Assembly (NCBI RefSeq): GCF_002251855.1
Contig: NZ_NOXW01000021.1
Span: forward strand, 496,001-560,000
DNA: 64,000 nt
Reading direction: 5' to 3'
From: Rhodoferax sp. TH121
GTDB lineage: Bacteria > Pseudomonadota > Gammaproteobacteria > Burkholderiales > Burkholderiaceae_C
In this document: positions 26,461-37,151 of the stretch, in pieces
Numbering within the stretch: position 1 is the stretch's first letter
Layout of the letters: each line of letters starts with the position of its first letter
Made by a program: the position numbers and the translations under genes
Notes under the pieces: model-generated
The model's input: the letters and a program-made list of their open reading frames with translations, nothing else
Database searches by the model: none
What the model was told of the DNA's origin: nothing

Positions 26461-26889
26461 CTATTGGCCGCCCGCCTGGGCGGAGGACTGGGTGGCGAAG
26501 GTGATCTGGTTCAGCCCGGCACGGCGGGCGGCTTCCATCACGGTGACCACGGCCTGGTGTTTGGCACTGGCGTCAGCACTGATGATGACCACGGTGTCTT
26601 TGCCAGCCTTGGCGTTGTCTGTCAGGGCCATAGCCAAGCTGTCGAGGTTGCGGCCTGCAATAGCGTTGCGGTTAACGCTGTAGCTGCCGTCAGCGCTCAC
26701 CGCGACGATGAGTTCTTTGGGGTAGTCGCGTTGGGCATCGGTGTCGGCGACGGGCAGCTTGAGCTGTAGTTCGGTGAACTTGCTGTAGGTGGTGGACAGC
26801 ATCAGGAAGATGAGCACCACCAGCAACACGTCAATAAAGGCGATCAGATTGATCTCGGGCTCGTCCTGGCGGCGGTGGCGAAAGTTCAT
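26461..26889 (-). CDS. exbD: ExbD/TolR-type biopolymer transport protein
   Basis: The 142-residue protein has a short cytoplasmic N-terminus, one membrane helix (EPEINLIAFIDVLLVVLIFL, about 10-30) with the conserved aspartate Asp20 used for proton flow, and a periplasmic domain. With the ExbB homologue encoded 28 nt upstream it forms a proton-driven motor in the inner membrane. ExbB/ExbD and TolQ/TolR are hard to separate by sequence; the position directly before lpxK and kdsB, common in Betaproteobacteria, suggests an envelope role rather than a dedicated iron-uptake motor. Confidence 0.92.
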   Translation of the reverse strand: MNFRHRRQDEPEINLIAFIDVLLVVLIFLMLSTTYSKFTELQLKLPVADTDAQRDYPKELIVAVSADGSYSVNRNAIAGRNLDSLAMALTDNAKAGKDTVVIISADASAKHQAVVTVMEAARRAGLNQITFATQSSAQAGGQ

Positions 26890-26917
26890 GATGTAGCGTG
26901 TCCTGCGGTGTCTCAGC

Positions 26918-27544
26918 TCACTTGCGCATGGCTTTGAGGTGCCGGTTCAGGTGCTCGGCAGCCAGCTCCAGGGTGAGCAGGTAGCTGTCGACCCGGGCGC
27001 GGAAATAGCGCCAGAAAATCAGCGAGGGGATCGCCACAATCAAGCCAAACGCGGTGTTGTAGAGCGCAATCGAGATGCCGTGCGCCAGCTGCGCGGGGTT
27101 GCCCCCCGTGCTCCCGCCAGGGGCTTGCGAGCCGAAAATCTCAATCATGCCCACCACGGTGCCGAACAGACCCAGCAGCGGTGCAGCCGATGCAATGGTG
27201 GCCAAGGCGCCGAGATAGGTTTCCAGACGTTGGGTGACCTTGCGCCCAGCACCCTCCATGGTGGCGCGCACATCGTCTTCCGAGATATGCGGATCCGCAT
27301 TCACGGCGCGCAGACCGCTGGCCAGCACTTCACCCAGGGCCGAGTTTTTTTCGAGCTGGGAGACGACGTCTGGGGCCGGCACGCTGGTGCGGGTGACGCT
27401 GAGCACCTCTTCCAGCAAGCGGGGGGGCGCAACCTTGGCCACTTTGAGGCTGATGAACCGTTCAATCACAATGGCCAAAGCCAGAATGGAGCAGGCAATC
27501 AAGGGCCAGATCGGCCAGCCTGCGGCTTGTATGATGGAAAACAA
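26918..27544 (-). CDS. exbB: ExbB/MotA/TolQ-type proton channel protein
   Basis: The 208-residue protein has a first membrane helix at about 8-28 (WPIWPLIACSILALAIVIERF) and two further helices at about 110-135 and 150-180 (LATIASAAPLLGLFGTVVGM; ISIALYNTAFGLIVAIPSLI), the MotA/TolQ/ExbB signature. It forms the pentameric stator-like channel with ExbD. A TTG at 27544 is proposed as start because it gives the usual N-terminus (M)FSIIQAAGWPIWPL; the first ATG lies 60 nt further upstream at 27604 and neither has a strong ribosome-binding site. It heads the exbB-exbD-lpxK-UPF0434-kdsB-adk run. Confidence 0.88.
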   Translation of the reverse strand: MFSIIQAAGWPIWPLIACSILALAIVIERFISLKVAKVAPPRLLEEVLSVTRTSVPAPDVVSQLEKNSALGEVLASGLRAVNADPHISEDDVRATMEGAGRKVTQRLETYLGALATIASAAPLLGLFGTVVGMIEIFGSQAPGGSTGGNPAQLAHGISIALYNTAFGLIVAIPSLIFWRYFRARVDSYLLTLELAAEHLNRHLKAMRK

Positions 27545-27775
27545 GAGTGAAACCCCACGCAGAGTAAAAAGCTGGCTGATTATGGCGTACCCAGGTGTGC
27601 CCATTTTTCACAAAATGTGTGGATAAGTATGTGGGCAACTGCACCTGCCAAGCCTCCCAGGCCCGTCTGCATGCGGGTGCGAACAGTTTGATGACAAATA
27701 CAGCAGTGAAAAAACCAATCCATTCAACCACTTGCCACGCACGCCTGTGCGGTGGCGTGTACCGGGGCTGTGTGT

Positions 27776-29074
27776 ATGGCCGCGTTTGAGTCCGCGCTTC
27801 CCACGCGGCGTGTATGGCCGGTGTCGGCACTGTGCCGCGACTTGGCAGATACCCTGGATGCCCGCTTCAATCCGGTGCGGGTCACCGGGGAACTGGCCAG
27901 TTTTACGCGCGCCAGCAGCGGGCATTGCTACTTCACCCTGAAAGATGCGCAGGCCCAGTTGCGCTGCGCCATGTTCAAGCGCGCCGCCTCGCAGCTGGAT
28001 TTCGCCCCCCGCGAGGGCGAGCTGGTGGAGTTGACAGGGCGTTTGGACATCTATGGCCCACGGGGAGATTTGCAACTCATTGTGGAAAGCATGACGCGCC
28101 AAGGGCAGGGCAATCTGTTTGAGCAGTTTATGCGCCTGAAGGCGGAGTTGGAGGCCGAGGGGCTGTTTGATGCAGCGCGCAAGCGGCCATTGCCTGCGGT
28201 GCCACGTTGCATCGGCCTGGTGACCTCGTTGGGCGCAGCGGCCCTGCACGACGTGGTGACCGCTCTGCGCCGGCGGGCCCCCCATGTGCAGGTGTTGTTG
28301 GCGCCGTCCTTGGTGCAGGGCGAGGGGGCTGCTCCTGCGCTGGTGCAAGCCTTGGAGTCGCTCTACCGTTATCGGGGCACCCAGTCGGGTGGTGTGGAGG
28401 CCATTATGTTGGTGCGTGGAGGCGGCTCCATGGAGGACTTGTGGGCCTTCAACGATGCGACCTTGGCCCGCACCATTGCCGCTAGCCCCGTTCCTGTGCT
28501 CAGCGGTGTCGGGCACGAGACAGATTTCACTATTGCCGATTTCGTGGCGGATGTGCGAGCGCCTACGCCCACGGCAGCGGCCGAGATGGTCAGTCCTCCA
28601 ACTCAGCAGCTGAACGACTTGGTGGATAGCCAGCAAAACCGGCTGCAAACGGCCTTGATGCGCGTGGTGGACCGGCAGGCGCAACGTTTGGATGGTGTGG
28701 CTGCCCGCTTGGGCCGCCCTTCGTCTATGGTGGTGCAGCGCAGGGCAGGATTGGAACACTTGCGCCAGCGTCTGCGGCATGCGGTGGCCTCCGAAGTGCT
28801 GCGAAAGGGCGCTGCCGTGCAGCATGCCCAGCAAGGCTTGTTGCCCAGCTTGGCGCGGGCCCACCAAGCCCAGCTGGAGCGCACTGCCCGTGCAGGCTTG
28901 CGCCTAGAGCTGCTGGACCCCAGCCTGGTGTTGCGCAGGGGTTATGCCTGGCTGAGCGACAAGTCCGGCCACGCCGTGACCCGGACCAGCCAGCTTCATG
29001 CCGGTGACCCCGTTCGTGCCACCCTTGCTGATGGCGCGGTTGATTTTGTGGTTGCCCAACAGGCTTCCAATTAG
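27776..29074 (+). CDS. xseA: Exodeoxyribonuclease VII large subunit
   Basis: The 432-residue protein has an N-terminal OB-fold (about 10-105, [22 protein letters not shown]), the catalytic core with [30 protein letters not shown] and [14 protein letters not shown], a long coiled-coil region (about 280-360) and a C-terminal strand segment (LRRGYAWL). With XseB it degrades single-stranded DNA from both ends. xseB is not in the window. The ATG at 27776 is preferred over an in-frame GTG at 27752 because the OB-fold begins shortly after it. sodB follows 43 nt downstream on the same strand. Confidence 0.95.
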   Translation: MAAFESALPTRRVWPVSALCRDLADTLDARFNPVRVTGELASFTRASSGHCYFTLKDAQAQLRCAMFKRAASQLDFAPREGELVELTGRLDIYGPRGDLQLIVESMTRQGQGNLFEQFMRLKAELEAEGLFDAARKRPLPAVPRCIGLVTSLGAAALHDVVTALRRRAPHVQVLLAPSLVQGEGAAPALVQALESLYRYRGTQSGGVEAIMLVRGGGSMEDLWAFNDATLARTIAASPVPVLSGVGHETDFTIADFVADVRAPTPTAAAEMVSPPTQQLNDLVDSQQNRLQTALMRVVDRQAQRLDGVAARLGRPSSMVVQRRAGLEHLRQRLRHAVASEVLRKGAAVQHAQQGLLPSLARAHQAQLERTARAGLRLELLDPSLVLRRGYAWLSDKSGHAVTRTSQLHAGDPVRATLADGAVDFVVAQQASN

Positions 29075-29117
29075 TTTCTACAATTCTGCTTTCTTGCTAA
29101 CCAACCCAGAGGACTCC

Positions 29118-29699
29118 ATGGAACATACCTTGCCCGCCCTGCCTTATGCGATCGACGCTTTGGCTCCTGCCTACTCCAAAGAAACCTTGGAGTTCCACCA
29201 TGGCAAGCACCACAATGCCTACGTGGTGAACCTGAACAACCTGCAAAAAGGCACTGAGTTCGAGAGCATGACGCTCGAAGAAATTATCAAAAAATCCAGC
29301 GGCGGTATCTACAACAACTCTGCCCAGATCTGGAACCACACCTTTTTCTGGAACTGCATGAAGCCCAACGGTGGTGGTGAGCCCACCGGTGCGCTGGCTA
29401 GTGCCATCAACGCCAAGTGGGGCAGCTATGCCGCGTTCAAGGAGGCTTTTGTGAAGTCTGCTGTGGGCAATTTTGGTTCTGGCTGGACTTGGCTGGTCAA
29501 GAAACCCGATGGCTCGGTGGATATCGTGAACACCGGAGCTGCCGGTACCCCCCTGACCACGGCTGACAAGGCGCTGTTGACTGTAGACGTGTGGGAACAC
29601 GCTTACTACATCGATTACCGCAACCTGCGCCCCAAGTTTGTCGAAACCTTTCTGGACAAATTGGTGAATTGGGACTTTGCTGCGCAGAATTTCGCCTGA
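29118..29699 (+). CDS. sodB: Superoxide dismutase, Fe type
   Basis: The 193-residue cytosolic enzyme shares nearly every signature with E. coli SodB, including metal ligands His27, His74, Asp157 and His161 ([22 protein letters not shown]) and FGSGWTWLV. The GGEPTG segment and overall spacing favour iron over manganese. GAGGACTCC precedes ATG. It follows xseA closely and ends in a strong terminator, so it may be read both from its own promoter and from xseA. Confidence 0.97.
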   Translation: MEHTLPALPYAIDALAPAYSKETLEFHHGKHHNAYVVNLNNLQKGTEFESMTLEEIIKKSSGGIYNNSAQIWNHTFFWNCMKPNGGGEPTGALASAINAKWGSYAAFKEAFVKSAVGNFGSGWTWLVKKPDGSVDIVNTGAAGTPLTTADKALLTVDVWEHAYYIDYRNLRPKFVETFLDKLVNWDFAAQNFA

Positions 29700-29717
29700 G
29701 TCTTGCTTCGCAGATGC

Positions 29718-29754
29718 AAAAAAGGCCTACAGGGCAACCTGTTGGCCTTTTTTT
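29718..29754 (+). terminator. Intrinsic terminator after sodB
   Basis: AAAAAAGGCC-ACAGG/CCTGT-GGCCTTTTTTT with a 4-nt loop and one T-T mismatch, 19 nt after the stop codon. The following 190 bp up to the next gene contain no ORF or obvious RNA. Confidence 0.88.
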
Positions 29755-29946
29755 CTTCGGGGCATGTCTTGGGCCCTAAAAAAATTTCATCGGAATGAAG
29801 TCAAATCCCGCATTGTGAGAATGCATTGCAAAAAACAGGGTTTGGGTCAGACCACTGAAAGCACAATCACGCAGTATCCGGTGGATAAAGCCTTGGGGTA
29901 GTGCAGACCCTTGGCGCCACCCCTATCTATTTTTTGGAGACAAGAG

Positions 29947-32184
29947 ATGAGTACCCAGCAACCCACCATCATCTACACATTGACTGACGAGGCGCCCCGC
30001 TTGGCCACGGCGTCCTTCTTGCCGATCATCCGCACCTTCGCGGCGCCCGCAGGGATCAATGTGACCGAAAGTGATATCTCGGTGGCTGCCCGTGTATTGG
30101 GCGAGTTCCCTGAATGTCTGCCTGAAGCCCAGCGCGTCCCCAACACGTTGGCCGAGTTGGGCAAGAAGACCTTGCAGGCCGATGCCAACATCATCAAGCT
30201 GCCCAACATTAGCGCGTCCGTAGGCCAGTTGCAGGCCTGTATCAAGGAACTGCAGTCCAAGGGTTATGCTGTCCCGGACTACCCAGAAGCGCCCAAGACG
30301 GATGAAGAGAAGGCCATCCGGGCCCGTTATTCCAAATGCATCGGTTCCGCTGTGAACCCCGTGTTGCGCGAAGGTAACTCTGACCGCCGTGCGCCCAAGG
30401 CTGTCAAGGAATACGCTCGCAAGAACCCGCATAGCATGGCCGAGTGGAGCCAGGCCTCTCGTTCGCACGTGTCGCACATGCATGCTGGCGATTTCTACCA
30501 CGGTGAAAAGTCCATGACCTTGGACCGTGCCCGCGATGTGAAGATGGAGCTGATTACCAAAAGCGGCCAAACCATCGTGCTCAAGCCCAAGGTGTCCTTG
30601 CTGGACCGTGAAGTGATCGACAGCATGTTCATGAGCAAGAAAGCCCTGCTGGAGTTTTACGAGAAAGAAATCGAAGACGCACGCAAGACCGGTGTGATGT
30701 TCTCACTGCACGTCAAGGCCACCATGATGAAGGTGTCTCACCCCATCGTGTTTGGCCACTGCGTCAAGATTTTCTATAAGGAAGCCTTTGAAAAACACGG
30801 CGCCTTGTTCAAGGAACTGGGCGTGAACGTCAACAACGGCATGGCCGACTTGTACGGCAAGATATCCAGCCTGCCGCAAAGCAAGCAAGACGAAATCAAG
30901 CGCGACCTGCACGCCTGCCACGAACATCGCCCCGAACTGGCCATGGTGGACTCGGCTAAGGGCATCACCAACTTCCACTCTCCCAACGACATCATCGTGG
31001 ACGCCTCTATGCCCGCCATGATCCGCAACGGCGGCAAGATGTGGGACGCCAACGGCCGCCTGAAGGACGTGAAAGCCGTGATGCCTGAGTCGACCTTTGC
31101 CCGTATCTATCAGGAGATGATCAACTTCTGCAAATGGCACGGCAACTTCGACCCCAAGACCATGGGCACCGTACCCAATGTGGGCTTGATGGCCCAGCAG
31201 GCAGAAGAGTACGGCTCACACGATAAAACCTTCGAAATCTCGGAAGATGGCGTGGCCAACATCACCGACTTGGCCACCGGCGAAGTGCTGCTGAGTCAGA
31301 ACGTGGAAGCTGGTGACATCTGGCGCATGTGCCAAGTCAAGGACGCAGCAATTCGTGACTGGGTCAAGCTGGCCGTCAACCGCGCGCGTAACTCGGGCAT
31401 GCCCGTGGTGTTCTGGCTGGACTCGTACCGCCCCCACGAAGCGCAATTGATTACCAAGGTCAAGATGTACCTGCATGAGCACAACACCGTCGGTCTGGAT
31501 ATCCAGATCATGAGCCAGGTGCGTGCAATGCGTTATACGCTGGAGCGCGTGGTCCGTGGTCTGGACACGATCAGCGCCACCGGCAACATCTTGCGTGATT
31601 ACCTGACCGATCTGTTCCCGATCATGGAGTTGGGCACCTCGGCCAAGATGCTGTCTATCGTTCCTTTGATGGCCGGCGGCGGCATGTACGAAACCGGCGC
31701 AGGTGGCTCGGCCCCCAAGCACGTGCAACAGCTGGTCGAAGAAAACCACCTGCGCTGGGATTCGCTGGGCGAATTCTTGGCTTTGGCGGTGTCTTTGGAA
31801 GACTTAGGCTTGAAAACTGGCAATGCCAAGGCCAAAGTCTTGGCCAAGACGCTGGATGCTGCGACTGGCAAGCTGCTGGACAATAACAAGAACCCCTCGC
31901 CAAAAACAGGCCAGCTCGATAACCGCGGTAGCCAGTTTTACTTGGCCCTGTATTGGGCGCAAGAATTGGTGGCACAAACCGAAGACGCTGCACTTGCAAA
32001 GCTGTTTGCCCCCTTGGCCAAGCAATTGACGGATAACGAGCAGACCATCGTGGCGGAGTTGGCAGCGGTGCAAGGTCAGCCAGCCGATATTGGCGGCTAC
32101 TACCTGCCAGACACTAGCAAGCTGGATGCCGTGATGCGACCCAGCCAGACGCTGAACGCAGCTTTGAAGGTGGTCAAGGTCTGA
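29947..32184 (+). CDS. icd2: Isocitrate dehydrogenase, monomeric NADP-dependent type
   Basis: The 745-residue protein is the large single-chain NADP-isocitrate dehydrogenase: [20 protein letters not shown] at the N-terminus, [20 protein letters not shown], and [33 protein letters not shown] and [20 protein letters not shown] are also family signatures. It converts isocitrate to 2-oxoglutarate in the TCA cycle, giving NADPH. ATG at 29947 follows GGAGACAAGAG. It is unrelated in fold arrangement and length to the dimeric enzyme encoded 0.7 kb downstream, so the organism carries both types side by side. A bidirectional terminator follows. Confidence 0.97.
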   Translation: MSTQQPTIIYTLTDEAPRLATASFLPIIRTFAAPAGINVTESDISVAARVLGEFPECLPEAQRVPNTLAELGKKTLQADANIIKLPNISASVGQLQACIKELQSKGYAVPDYPEAPKTDEEKAIRARYSKCIGSAVNPVLREGNSDRRAPKAVKEYARKNPHSMAEWSQASRSHVSHMHAGDFYHGEKSMTLDRARDVKMELITKSGQTIVLKPKVSLLDREVIDSMFMSKKALLEFYEKEIEDARKTGVMFSLHVKATMMKVSHPIVFGHCVKIFYKEAFEKHGALFKELGVNVNNGMADLYGKISSLPQSKQDEIKRDLHACHEHRPELAMVDSAKGITNFHSPNDIIVDASMPAMIRNGGKMWDANGRLKDVKAVMPESTFARIYQEMINFCKWHGNFDPKTMGTVPNVGLMAQQAEEYGSHDKTFEISEDGVANITDLATGEVLLSQNVEAGDIWRMCQVKDAAIRDWVKLAVNRARNSGMPVVFWLDSYRPHEAQLITKVKMYLHEHNTVGLDIQIMSQVRAMRYTLERVVRGLDTISATGNILRDYLTDLFPIMELGTSAKMLSIVPLMAGGGMYETGAGGSAPKHVQQLVEENHLRWDSLGEFLALAVSLEDLGLKTGNAKAKVLAKTLDAATGKLLDNNKNPSPKTGQLDNRGSQFYLALYWAQELVAQTEDAALAKLFAPLAKQLTDNEQTIVAELAAVQGQPADIGGYYLPDTSKLDAVMRPSQTLNAALKVVKV

Positions 32185-32222
32185 GGTTGTATGCGGGCCT
32201 CTTGAGGTTCGCCGTTAGACAT

Positions 32223-32261
32223 AAAAAGCCCCTGCAGACTTTCGCCTGCAGGGGCTTTTTT
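32223..32261. terminator. Bidirectional terminator after monomeric icd
   Basis: AAAAAGCCCCTGCAG (32223-32237) pairs perfectly with CTGCAGGGGCTTTTT (32246-32260); 8-nt loop. It separates convergent genes. Confidence 0.92.
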
Positions 32262-32282
32262 GGGGCGTCGCTTTTTCGAGAG

Positions 32283-32738
32283 CTAGTTGCGCTTGTCGAA
32301 AGGTACTCCACCCAACTTGCTGCCTACTTTGAAGCCGCGCTTGGCAAACCAGCCCTGGTTCATTTCTAGCACATAACGCACGGGTTTGCTGGCGCAATGG
32401 GAGTCGGTGGTTTGCGGCTTCATGTCCGCCAAGTTCACGATGGTGCCATCGTCAGCGACAAAGGCTGCAGTCAGCGGCAGCAAGGTATTCTTCATCCAGA
32501 AGCAAAGGCCGGAGGGTTGTTCGAAGACGAATAACATGCCTTCGTGTTGTGGCATCTCCTTGCGAAACATCAGTCCGATACTGCGCTGGTCTGGTGTTTG
32601 TGCCACTTGTGCGTCGATGCGATGCATTCCAGCACTGAGCTGCACACGCGGCAAATTCATTTGGGGCGCATCTTGTGCGAGTGCAGGCCCCGCGATTGTC
32701 AAGCAAAGCGTGAGGAGGTAGCTGCTGAGAGATTTCAT
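32283..32738 (-). CDS. DUF192 family exported protein
   Basis: The 151-residue protein has a signal peptide (about 1-21, cleavage after ALA) and then a DUF192 domain. Its signatures are VAQTPDQRSIGLMFRKEMP, MLFVFEQPSGLCFWMKNTL, LTAAFVADDGTIV and a C-terminal VRYVLEMNQGWF. DUF192 is a small beta-rich fold of unknown biochemical role, found in periplasmic or extracellular proteins. It is convergent with monomeric icd and divergent from dimeric icd with a 172-bp shared promoter region. Confidence 0.9.
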   Translation of the reverse strand: MKSLSSYLLTLCLTIAGPALAQDAPQMNLPRVQLSAGMHRIDAQVAQTPDQRSIGLMFRKEMPQHEGMLFVFEQPSGLCFWMKNTLLPLTAAFVADDGTIVNLADMKPQTTDSHCASKPVRYVLEMNQGWFAKRGFKVGSKLGGVPFDKRN

Positions 32739-32910
32739 GCGGTTTCATTCCGTTAGTTAGGCGAAAGCGATTTGAATTGTGCGTCATGCGCAGGGGCGGC
32801 TGCACAGACGTTTACAACTAAAATTCTCTCGTTTCAGCTTAGGCGTTGCACATGGTCGTGCAGCCTTGGGCATCCCATTGTTACCGTACCGAGCACGGAG
32901 TTCTGTTTCT

Positions 32911-34164
32911 ATGTACCAGCACATCAAGGTGCCTGAGCAAGGCCAAAAAATCACCGTCAATGCTGACATGACATTGAATGTGCCGGACCAGCCCATCATT
33001 CCCTATATTGAAGGTGATGGAACGGGGATGGATATCACCCCGGTGATGCTCAAGGTGGTGGATGCCGCAGTAGCCAAGGCGTATGGTGGCCAGCGCAAGA
33101 TTCAGTGGATGGAAGTGTATGCGGGTGAAAAGTCCACCAAGGTCTATGGCCCCGATGTCTGGCTGCCCCAGGAGACACTGGATGTGGTGCGTGAATATGT
33201 GGTTTCTATCAAGGGTCCCCTGACCACACCGGTAGGTGGTGGCATTCGTTCCCTGAATGTCGCGTTGCGGCAGGAACTTGATCTGTATGTGTGTTTGCGG
33301 CCTGTTCAGTACTTCAAAGGCGTCCCCAGTCCGCTGAAGGAGCCCGAGAAGACCAATATGGTGATCTTCCGTGAAAATTCAGAAGACATTTATGCGGGCA
33401 TTGAATACGAAGCCGAGTCCGACAAGGCCAAGAAACTCATCAAGTTTTTGCAAGATGAATTTGGGGTCAATAAGATTCGATTTCCTGATACGTCTGGCAT
33501 TGGGGTAAAACCTGTGTCGCGTGAAGGTACCGAACGGCTGGTGCGCAAGGCGATCCAGTACGCGATTGACAACGACAAACCCAATGTGACCATCGTGCAC
33601 AAGGGCAATATCATGAAGTTCACCGAAGGCAGCTTCAGGGACTGGGCTTATGCCTTGGCCCAGAAGGAGTTTGGCGCTGAGCTGATTGATGGCGGACCCT
33701 GGTGCCGGTTCAAGAGCCCAAAGACTGGCAAGGACATCATCATCAAGGACAGTATTGCCGACGCATTTTTGCAGCAAATCCTGTTGCGCCCCGTGGAGTA
33801 CAGCGTGGTGGCTACGCTGAATCTCAATGGGGATTACATCTCCGATGCGCTGGCGGCCCAAGTGGGCGGCATTGGCATTGCCCCTGGTGCCAATCTGTCC
33901 GACACTGTTGCCATGTTTGAAGCGACCCATGGGACCGCGCCCAAATACGCAGGCAAGGACTATGTGAACCCCGGGTCCGAAATTCTGTCTGCCGAGATGA
34001 TGTTGCGTCATATGGGCTGGAAAGAGGCGGCCGACTTGATTATCCGTTCCATCGAAAAGTCCATTGCCAGCAAGAAGGTGACTTACGACTTTGCGCGCCT
34101 GATGGATGGTGCGAAGCAGGTCAGTTGTTCCGGCTTTGGGCAGGTCATGATTGACAATATGTAG
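32911..34164 (+). CDS. icd: Isocitrate dehydrogenase, homodimeric NADP type
   Basis: The 417-residue enzyme has [13 protein letters not shown] near the N-terminus, the phosphorylatable-serine loop [30 protein letters not shown], the NADP-discriminating [13 protein letters not shown] and [13 protein letters not shown]. It is the same type as E. coli Icd, whose activity is controlled by AceK phosphorylation on the loop serine. The ATG at 32911 matches the normal N-terminus (MYQHIKVP). It precedes clpS-clpA, a common betaproteobacterial order, and ends before a terminator. Confidence 0.97.
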   Translation: MYQHIKVPEQGQKITVNADMTLNVPDQPIIPYIEGDGTGMDITPVMLKVVDAAVAKAYGGQRKIQWMEVYAGEKSTKVYGPDVWLPQETLDVVREYVVSIKGPLTTPVGGGIRSLNVALRQELDLYVCLRPVQYFKGVPSPLKEPEKTNMVIFRENSEDIYAGIEYEAESDKAKKLIKFLQDEFGVNKIRFPDTSGIGVKPVSREGTERLVRKAIQYAIDNDKPNVTIVHKGNIMKFTEGSFRDWAYALAQKEFGAELIDGGPWCRFKSPKTGKDIIIKDSIADAFLQQILLRPVEYSVVATLNLNGDYISDALAAQVGGIGIAPGANLSDTVAMFEATHGTAPKYAGKDYVNPGSEILSAEMMLRHMGWKEAADLIIRSIEKSIASKKVTYDFARLMDGAKQVSCSGFGQVMIDNM

Positions 34165-34205
34165 GGTTACAGTGGCGTCCGTTTCGCCGCTGCTCCATTC
34201 GCTCC

Positions 34206-34241
34206 AACCGCTGATGCGCATATGCTCTCAGCGGTTTTTTT
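34206..34241 (+). terminator. Intrinsic terminator after icd
   Basis: AACCGCTGA (34206-34214) pairs with TCAGCGGTT (34228-34236), followed by TTTTT. Confidence 0.85.
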
Positions 34242-34250
34242 ATGGATTGG

Positions 34251-34278
34251 CTTGAAACCTTGCCACTTGCCTCCAACT
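34251..34278 (+). promoter_or_regulatory. Heat-shock (sigma32)-type promoter of clpS-clpA
   Basis: CTTGAAA (34251-34257) is a perfect -35 element; after 13 nt comes CTCCAACT (34271-34278), 6/8 to CCCCATNT. The inferred start near 34285 leaves a leader of about 47 nt before clpS. Confidence 0.42.
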
Positions 34279-34331
34279 CAGAACAACATCGCCAGCGTGC
34301 ACGGAAGTAAGCGCCCGATAAAATCCCTCGC

Positions 34332-34688
34332 ATGGCTACGAAAAAACCTACCTCTCCCGTAATTTTGCCCCCCTCCATTGGTGAAGGAGATGGCTCCGTG
34401 GTGATGGAAAGGCTAACGCAGAAAGTGCAGCCACCGTCCATGTACCAGGTGGTGATGCTCAATGACGATTACACCCCCATGGAGTTTGTCGTAGTGGTGA
34501 TCCAGGAGTTTTTTGGTAAAGATCTGGAGGCAGCAACTCAAATCATGCTCAAAATTCATCTGGACGGGCGTGGTGTGTGCGGTGTTTATTCCAAGGACAT
34601 TGCCGCTACCAAGGTGGACCAGGTGATGGAGGCGGCGCACAAGGCTGGTCATCCCTTGCAGTGTGTGAGCGAACCGGTAGATTTGTAG
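34332..34688 (+). CDS. clpS: ClpA adaptor protein ClpS
   Basis: The 118-residue adaptor has a disordered N-terminal extension (about 1-35) and the ClpS core with [17 protein letters not shown] (N-degron-binding Asn-Asp-Asp segment), [21 protein letters not shown] and a C-terminal strand. It binds N-end-rule substrates and delivers them to ClpA. It lies 79 nt before clpA on the same strand, and a sigma32-like promoter precedes it. Confidence 0.97.
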   Translation: MATKKPTSPVILPPSIGEGDGSVVMERLTQKVQPPSMYQVVMLNDDYTPMEFVVVVIQEFFGKDLEAATQIMLKIHLDGRGVCGVYSKDIAATKVDQVMEAAHKAGHPLQCVSEPVDL

Positions 34689-34767
34689 GGTATTTGCGGC
34701 GTGAGCCTTTTGGGCGATGTAAAACGCATTACAGTCATTCAACATAGCAAGGCGAAAAGGAATTCAC

Positions 34768-37089
34768 ATGATTGCCCAAGAATTGGAAGTCAGCCTGCAC
34801 ATGGCGTTCGTGGAAGCGCGGCAGCAGCGACATGAGTTCATTACCGTGGAGCACTTGCTGCTGGCCTTGCTCGACAATCCGAGCGCTGCTGAAGTGCTGC
34901 GGGCATGCGCCGCAAACATCGATGATTTGCGCAAGTCCCTGAGTAACTTTATCAAGGACAACACCCCTCAAGTCGCTGGTAGTGATGAGGTTGACACTCA
35001 GCCAACCTTGGGTTTTCAGCGTGTAATCCAGCGAGCCATTATGCATGTGCAGAGCACTGGCAGTGGCAAGAAAGAAGTCACGGGCGCCAATGTGCTGGTC
35101 GCCATTTTTGGGGAGAAGGACTCTCATGCGGTGTACTACTTGCACCAGCAAGGTGTCACCCGCCTGGACGTAGTGAATTTCATCGCCCACGGTATCAAGA
35201 AGAGTGATCCCCCCGAAGCTGCCAAGTCCAGCGAAAACCCCGCAGAAGCGGAGGAGGGCGGTTCTGAGAAGAGCGAGAAGGCTTCCCCACTGGAGCAGTA
35301 CACCCAAAACCTGAACCAGATGGCCAAGGATGGCAAGATTGATCCCCTGATTGGCCGAGAGTATGAGGTGGAGCGAGTCATCCAGATCCTGTGCCGCCGT
35401 CGCAAAAACAACCCCTTGCTGGTGGGTGAGGCCGGTGTGGGCAAGACTGCCATTGCGGAGGGCCTTGCCTGGCGTATCTCGCAAAACGACGTTCCCGAAA
35501 TTCTGGCGGAGTCTGTTGTTTACTCGCTGGACATGGGCGCCCTGCTGGCCGGTACCAAGTACCGCGGTGATTTTGAGCAACGCCTCAAAGGCGTGCTGAA
35601 GTCACTGAAGGACAAACCCAATGCGGTGTTATTCATTGACGAGATTCATACGCTGATTGGCGCCGGGGCTGCGTCGGGTGGGACTTTGGATGCATCCAAT
35701 CTGCTCAAGCCCAGCTTGAGTTCGGGTCAGCTCAAATGTATCGGTGCAACCACGTTCACCGAGTACCGTGGCATCTTTGAAAAAGACGCCGCCCTGTCTC
35801 GCCGCTTCCAGAAGGTGGATGTGGTGGAGCCCACCATCGACCAGACCGTGGAAATCCTCAAAGGACTAAAGTCCCGGTTTGAAGAGCACCACAACGTGAA
35901 GTACGCTCTCGCTGCTTTGCAAGCTGCAGCAGAGCTAAGTGCAAAATATATCAACGACCGCCATTTGCCTGACAAGGCGATTGACGTGATTGATGAAGCC
36001 GGTGCCGCCCAGCGCATCCTGTCGCCCAGCAAGCGCAAGAAAACGATCAGCAAGACTGAGGTAGAGGAAATCGTTGCGAAGATTGCGCGTATTCCCCCTG
36101 CCAATGTGTCCAACGACGACCGCAGCAAACTCAAGACGCTTGAGCGCGACTTGAAGAGTGTGGTTTTTGGCCAAGACAAGGCGCTGGACATCCTGGCCTC
36201 TGCGGTCAAGATGGCGCGCTCAGGGCTGGGCAAGGGAGACAAGCCGATTGGTTCCTTCCTGTTCAGTGGCCCCACGGGGGTGGGCAAAACTGAGGCTGCC
36301 AAGCAGCTGGCTTACATCATGGGCATTGATCTGATTCGCTTCGATATGAGTGAATACATGGAGCGCCATGCGGTTAGCCGCCTTATTGGTGCGCCTCCGG
36401 GCTACGTGGGCTTCGACCAAGGCGGTTTGTTGACCGAGGCGGTGACCAAGAAACCACATGCAGTGCTGTTGCTGGACGAAATTGAAAAAGCCCATCCAGA
36501 CATCTTTAATGTGCTGCTGCAAGTCATGGACCACGGTTCCTTGACTGACAACAATGGCCGCAAGGCGGACTTCCGCAATGTCATCATCATCATGACGACC
36601 AATGCGGGTGCCGAGACCATGAACAAGGCCACCATCGGCTTCACCAATCCGCGTGAGTCAGGTGATGAAATGGTGGACATCAAGCGTCTGTTCACTCCTG
36701 AGTTCCGTAACCGCCTAGACGCCATCGTGGGCTTCAAGGCATTGGACGAGGTGGTGATCCTACGCGTCGTTGACAAATTCTTGCTGCAATTAGAAACGCA
36801 GTTGGCTGAGAAAAAAGTGGATGTCACCTTTACCGACAAGCTGCGCAAGCACTTGGCGAAGAAGGGGTTCGATCCGCTCATGGGCGCACGCCCGATGCAG
36901 CGGCTGATCCAAGACACCATCCGTCGTGCATTGGCAGATGAACTCTTGTTCGGCCGTCTGGTTGACGGAGGCCGTCTCACGGTTGATCTCGATGACACAG
37001 TGGCGGACAAGACCGAAGTGATTCTGGACATTCAACCATTGCCGAAAAAAGAGGGCAAGTCCAAGCCAGAAGAGGCAACCGCAGGCTGA
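34768..37089 (+). CDS. clpA: ATP-dependent Clp protease ATP-binding subunit ClpA
   Basis: The 773-residue unfoldase has an N-terminal Clp repeat domain (about 1-145, [20 protein letters not shown]), a first AAA+ module with Walker A GEAGVGKT (Lys226) and a second with GPTGVGKT (Lys507). The second module contains the GYVGFDQGG pore loop and FLFSGP strand. It forms a hexamer that feeds ClpP (encoded at 6.4 kb) with substrates brought by ClpS. The linker at about 150-175 is acidic ([20 protein letters not shown]). It ends before a strong terminator. Confidence 0.98.
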   Translation: MIAQELEVSLHMAFVEARQQRHEFITVEHLLLALLDNPSAAEVLRACAANIDDLRKSLSNFIKDNTPQVAGSDEVDTQPTLGFQRVIQRAIMHVQSTGSGKKEVTGANVLVAIFGEKDSHAVYYLHQQGVTRLDVVNFIAHGIKKSDPPEAAKSSENPAEAEEGGSEKSEKASPLEQYTQNLNQMAKDGKIDPLIGREYEVERVIQILCRRRKNNPLLVGEAGVGKTAIAEGLAWRISQNDVPEILAESVVYSLDMGALLAGTKYRGDFEQRLKGVLKSLKDKPNAVLFIDEIHTLIGAGAASGGTLDASNLLKPSLSSGQLKCIGATTFTEYRGIFEKDAALSRRFQKVDVVEPTIDQTVEILKGLKSRFEEHHNVKYALAALQAAAELSAKYINDRHLPDKAIDVIDEAGAAQRILSPSKRKKTISKTEVEEIVAKIARIPPANVSNDDRSKLKTLERDLKSVVFGQDKALDILASAVKMARSGLGKGDKPIGSFLFSGPTGVGKTEAAKQLAYIMGIDLIRFDMSEYMERHAVSRLIGAPPGYVGFDQGGLLTEAVTKKPHAVLLLDEIEKAHPDIFNVLLQVMDHGSLTDNNGRKADFRNVIIIMTTNAGAETMNKATIGFTNPRESGDEMVDIKRLFTPEFRNRLDAIVGFKALDEVVILRVVDKFLLQLETQLAEKKVDVTFTDKLRKHLAKKGFDPLMGARPMQRLIQDTIRRALADELLFGRLVDGGRLTVDLDDTVADKTEVILDIQPLPKKEGKSKPEEATAG

Positions 37090-37104
37090 GTGCGGTCTCG
37101 GTAA

Positions 37105-37137
37105 TAAAAAGGGGCGCACGATGCGCCCCTTTTTTTA
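37105..37137. terminator. Bidirectional terminator after clpA
   Basis: AAAAAGGGGCGCA/TGCGCCCCTTTTTTT with a 3-nt loop, between clpA (plus) and the DUF1499 gene (minus). Confidence 0.92.
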
Positions 37138-37151
37138 TTCGAAATCGCAAA

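Noticed and set aside
27608..28867. 419-codon open frame on the minus strand
   Set aside because: Shadow of xseA.
29755..29946. Possible small RNA between sodB and icd
   Set aside because: No clear promoter, terminator or stem structure was found beyond the sodB terminator.
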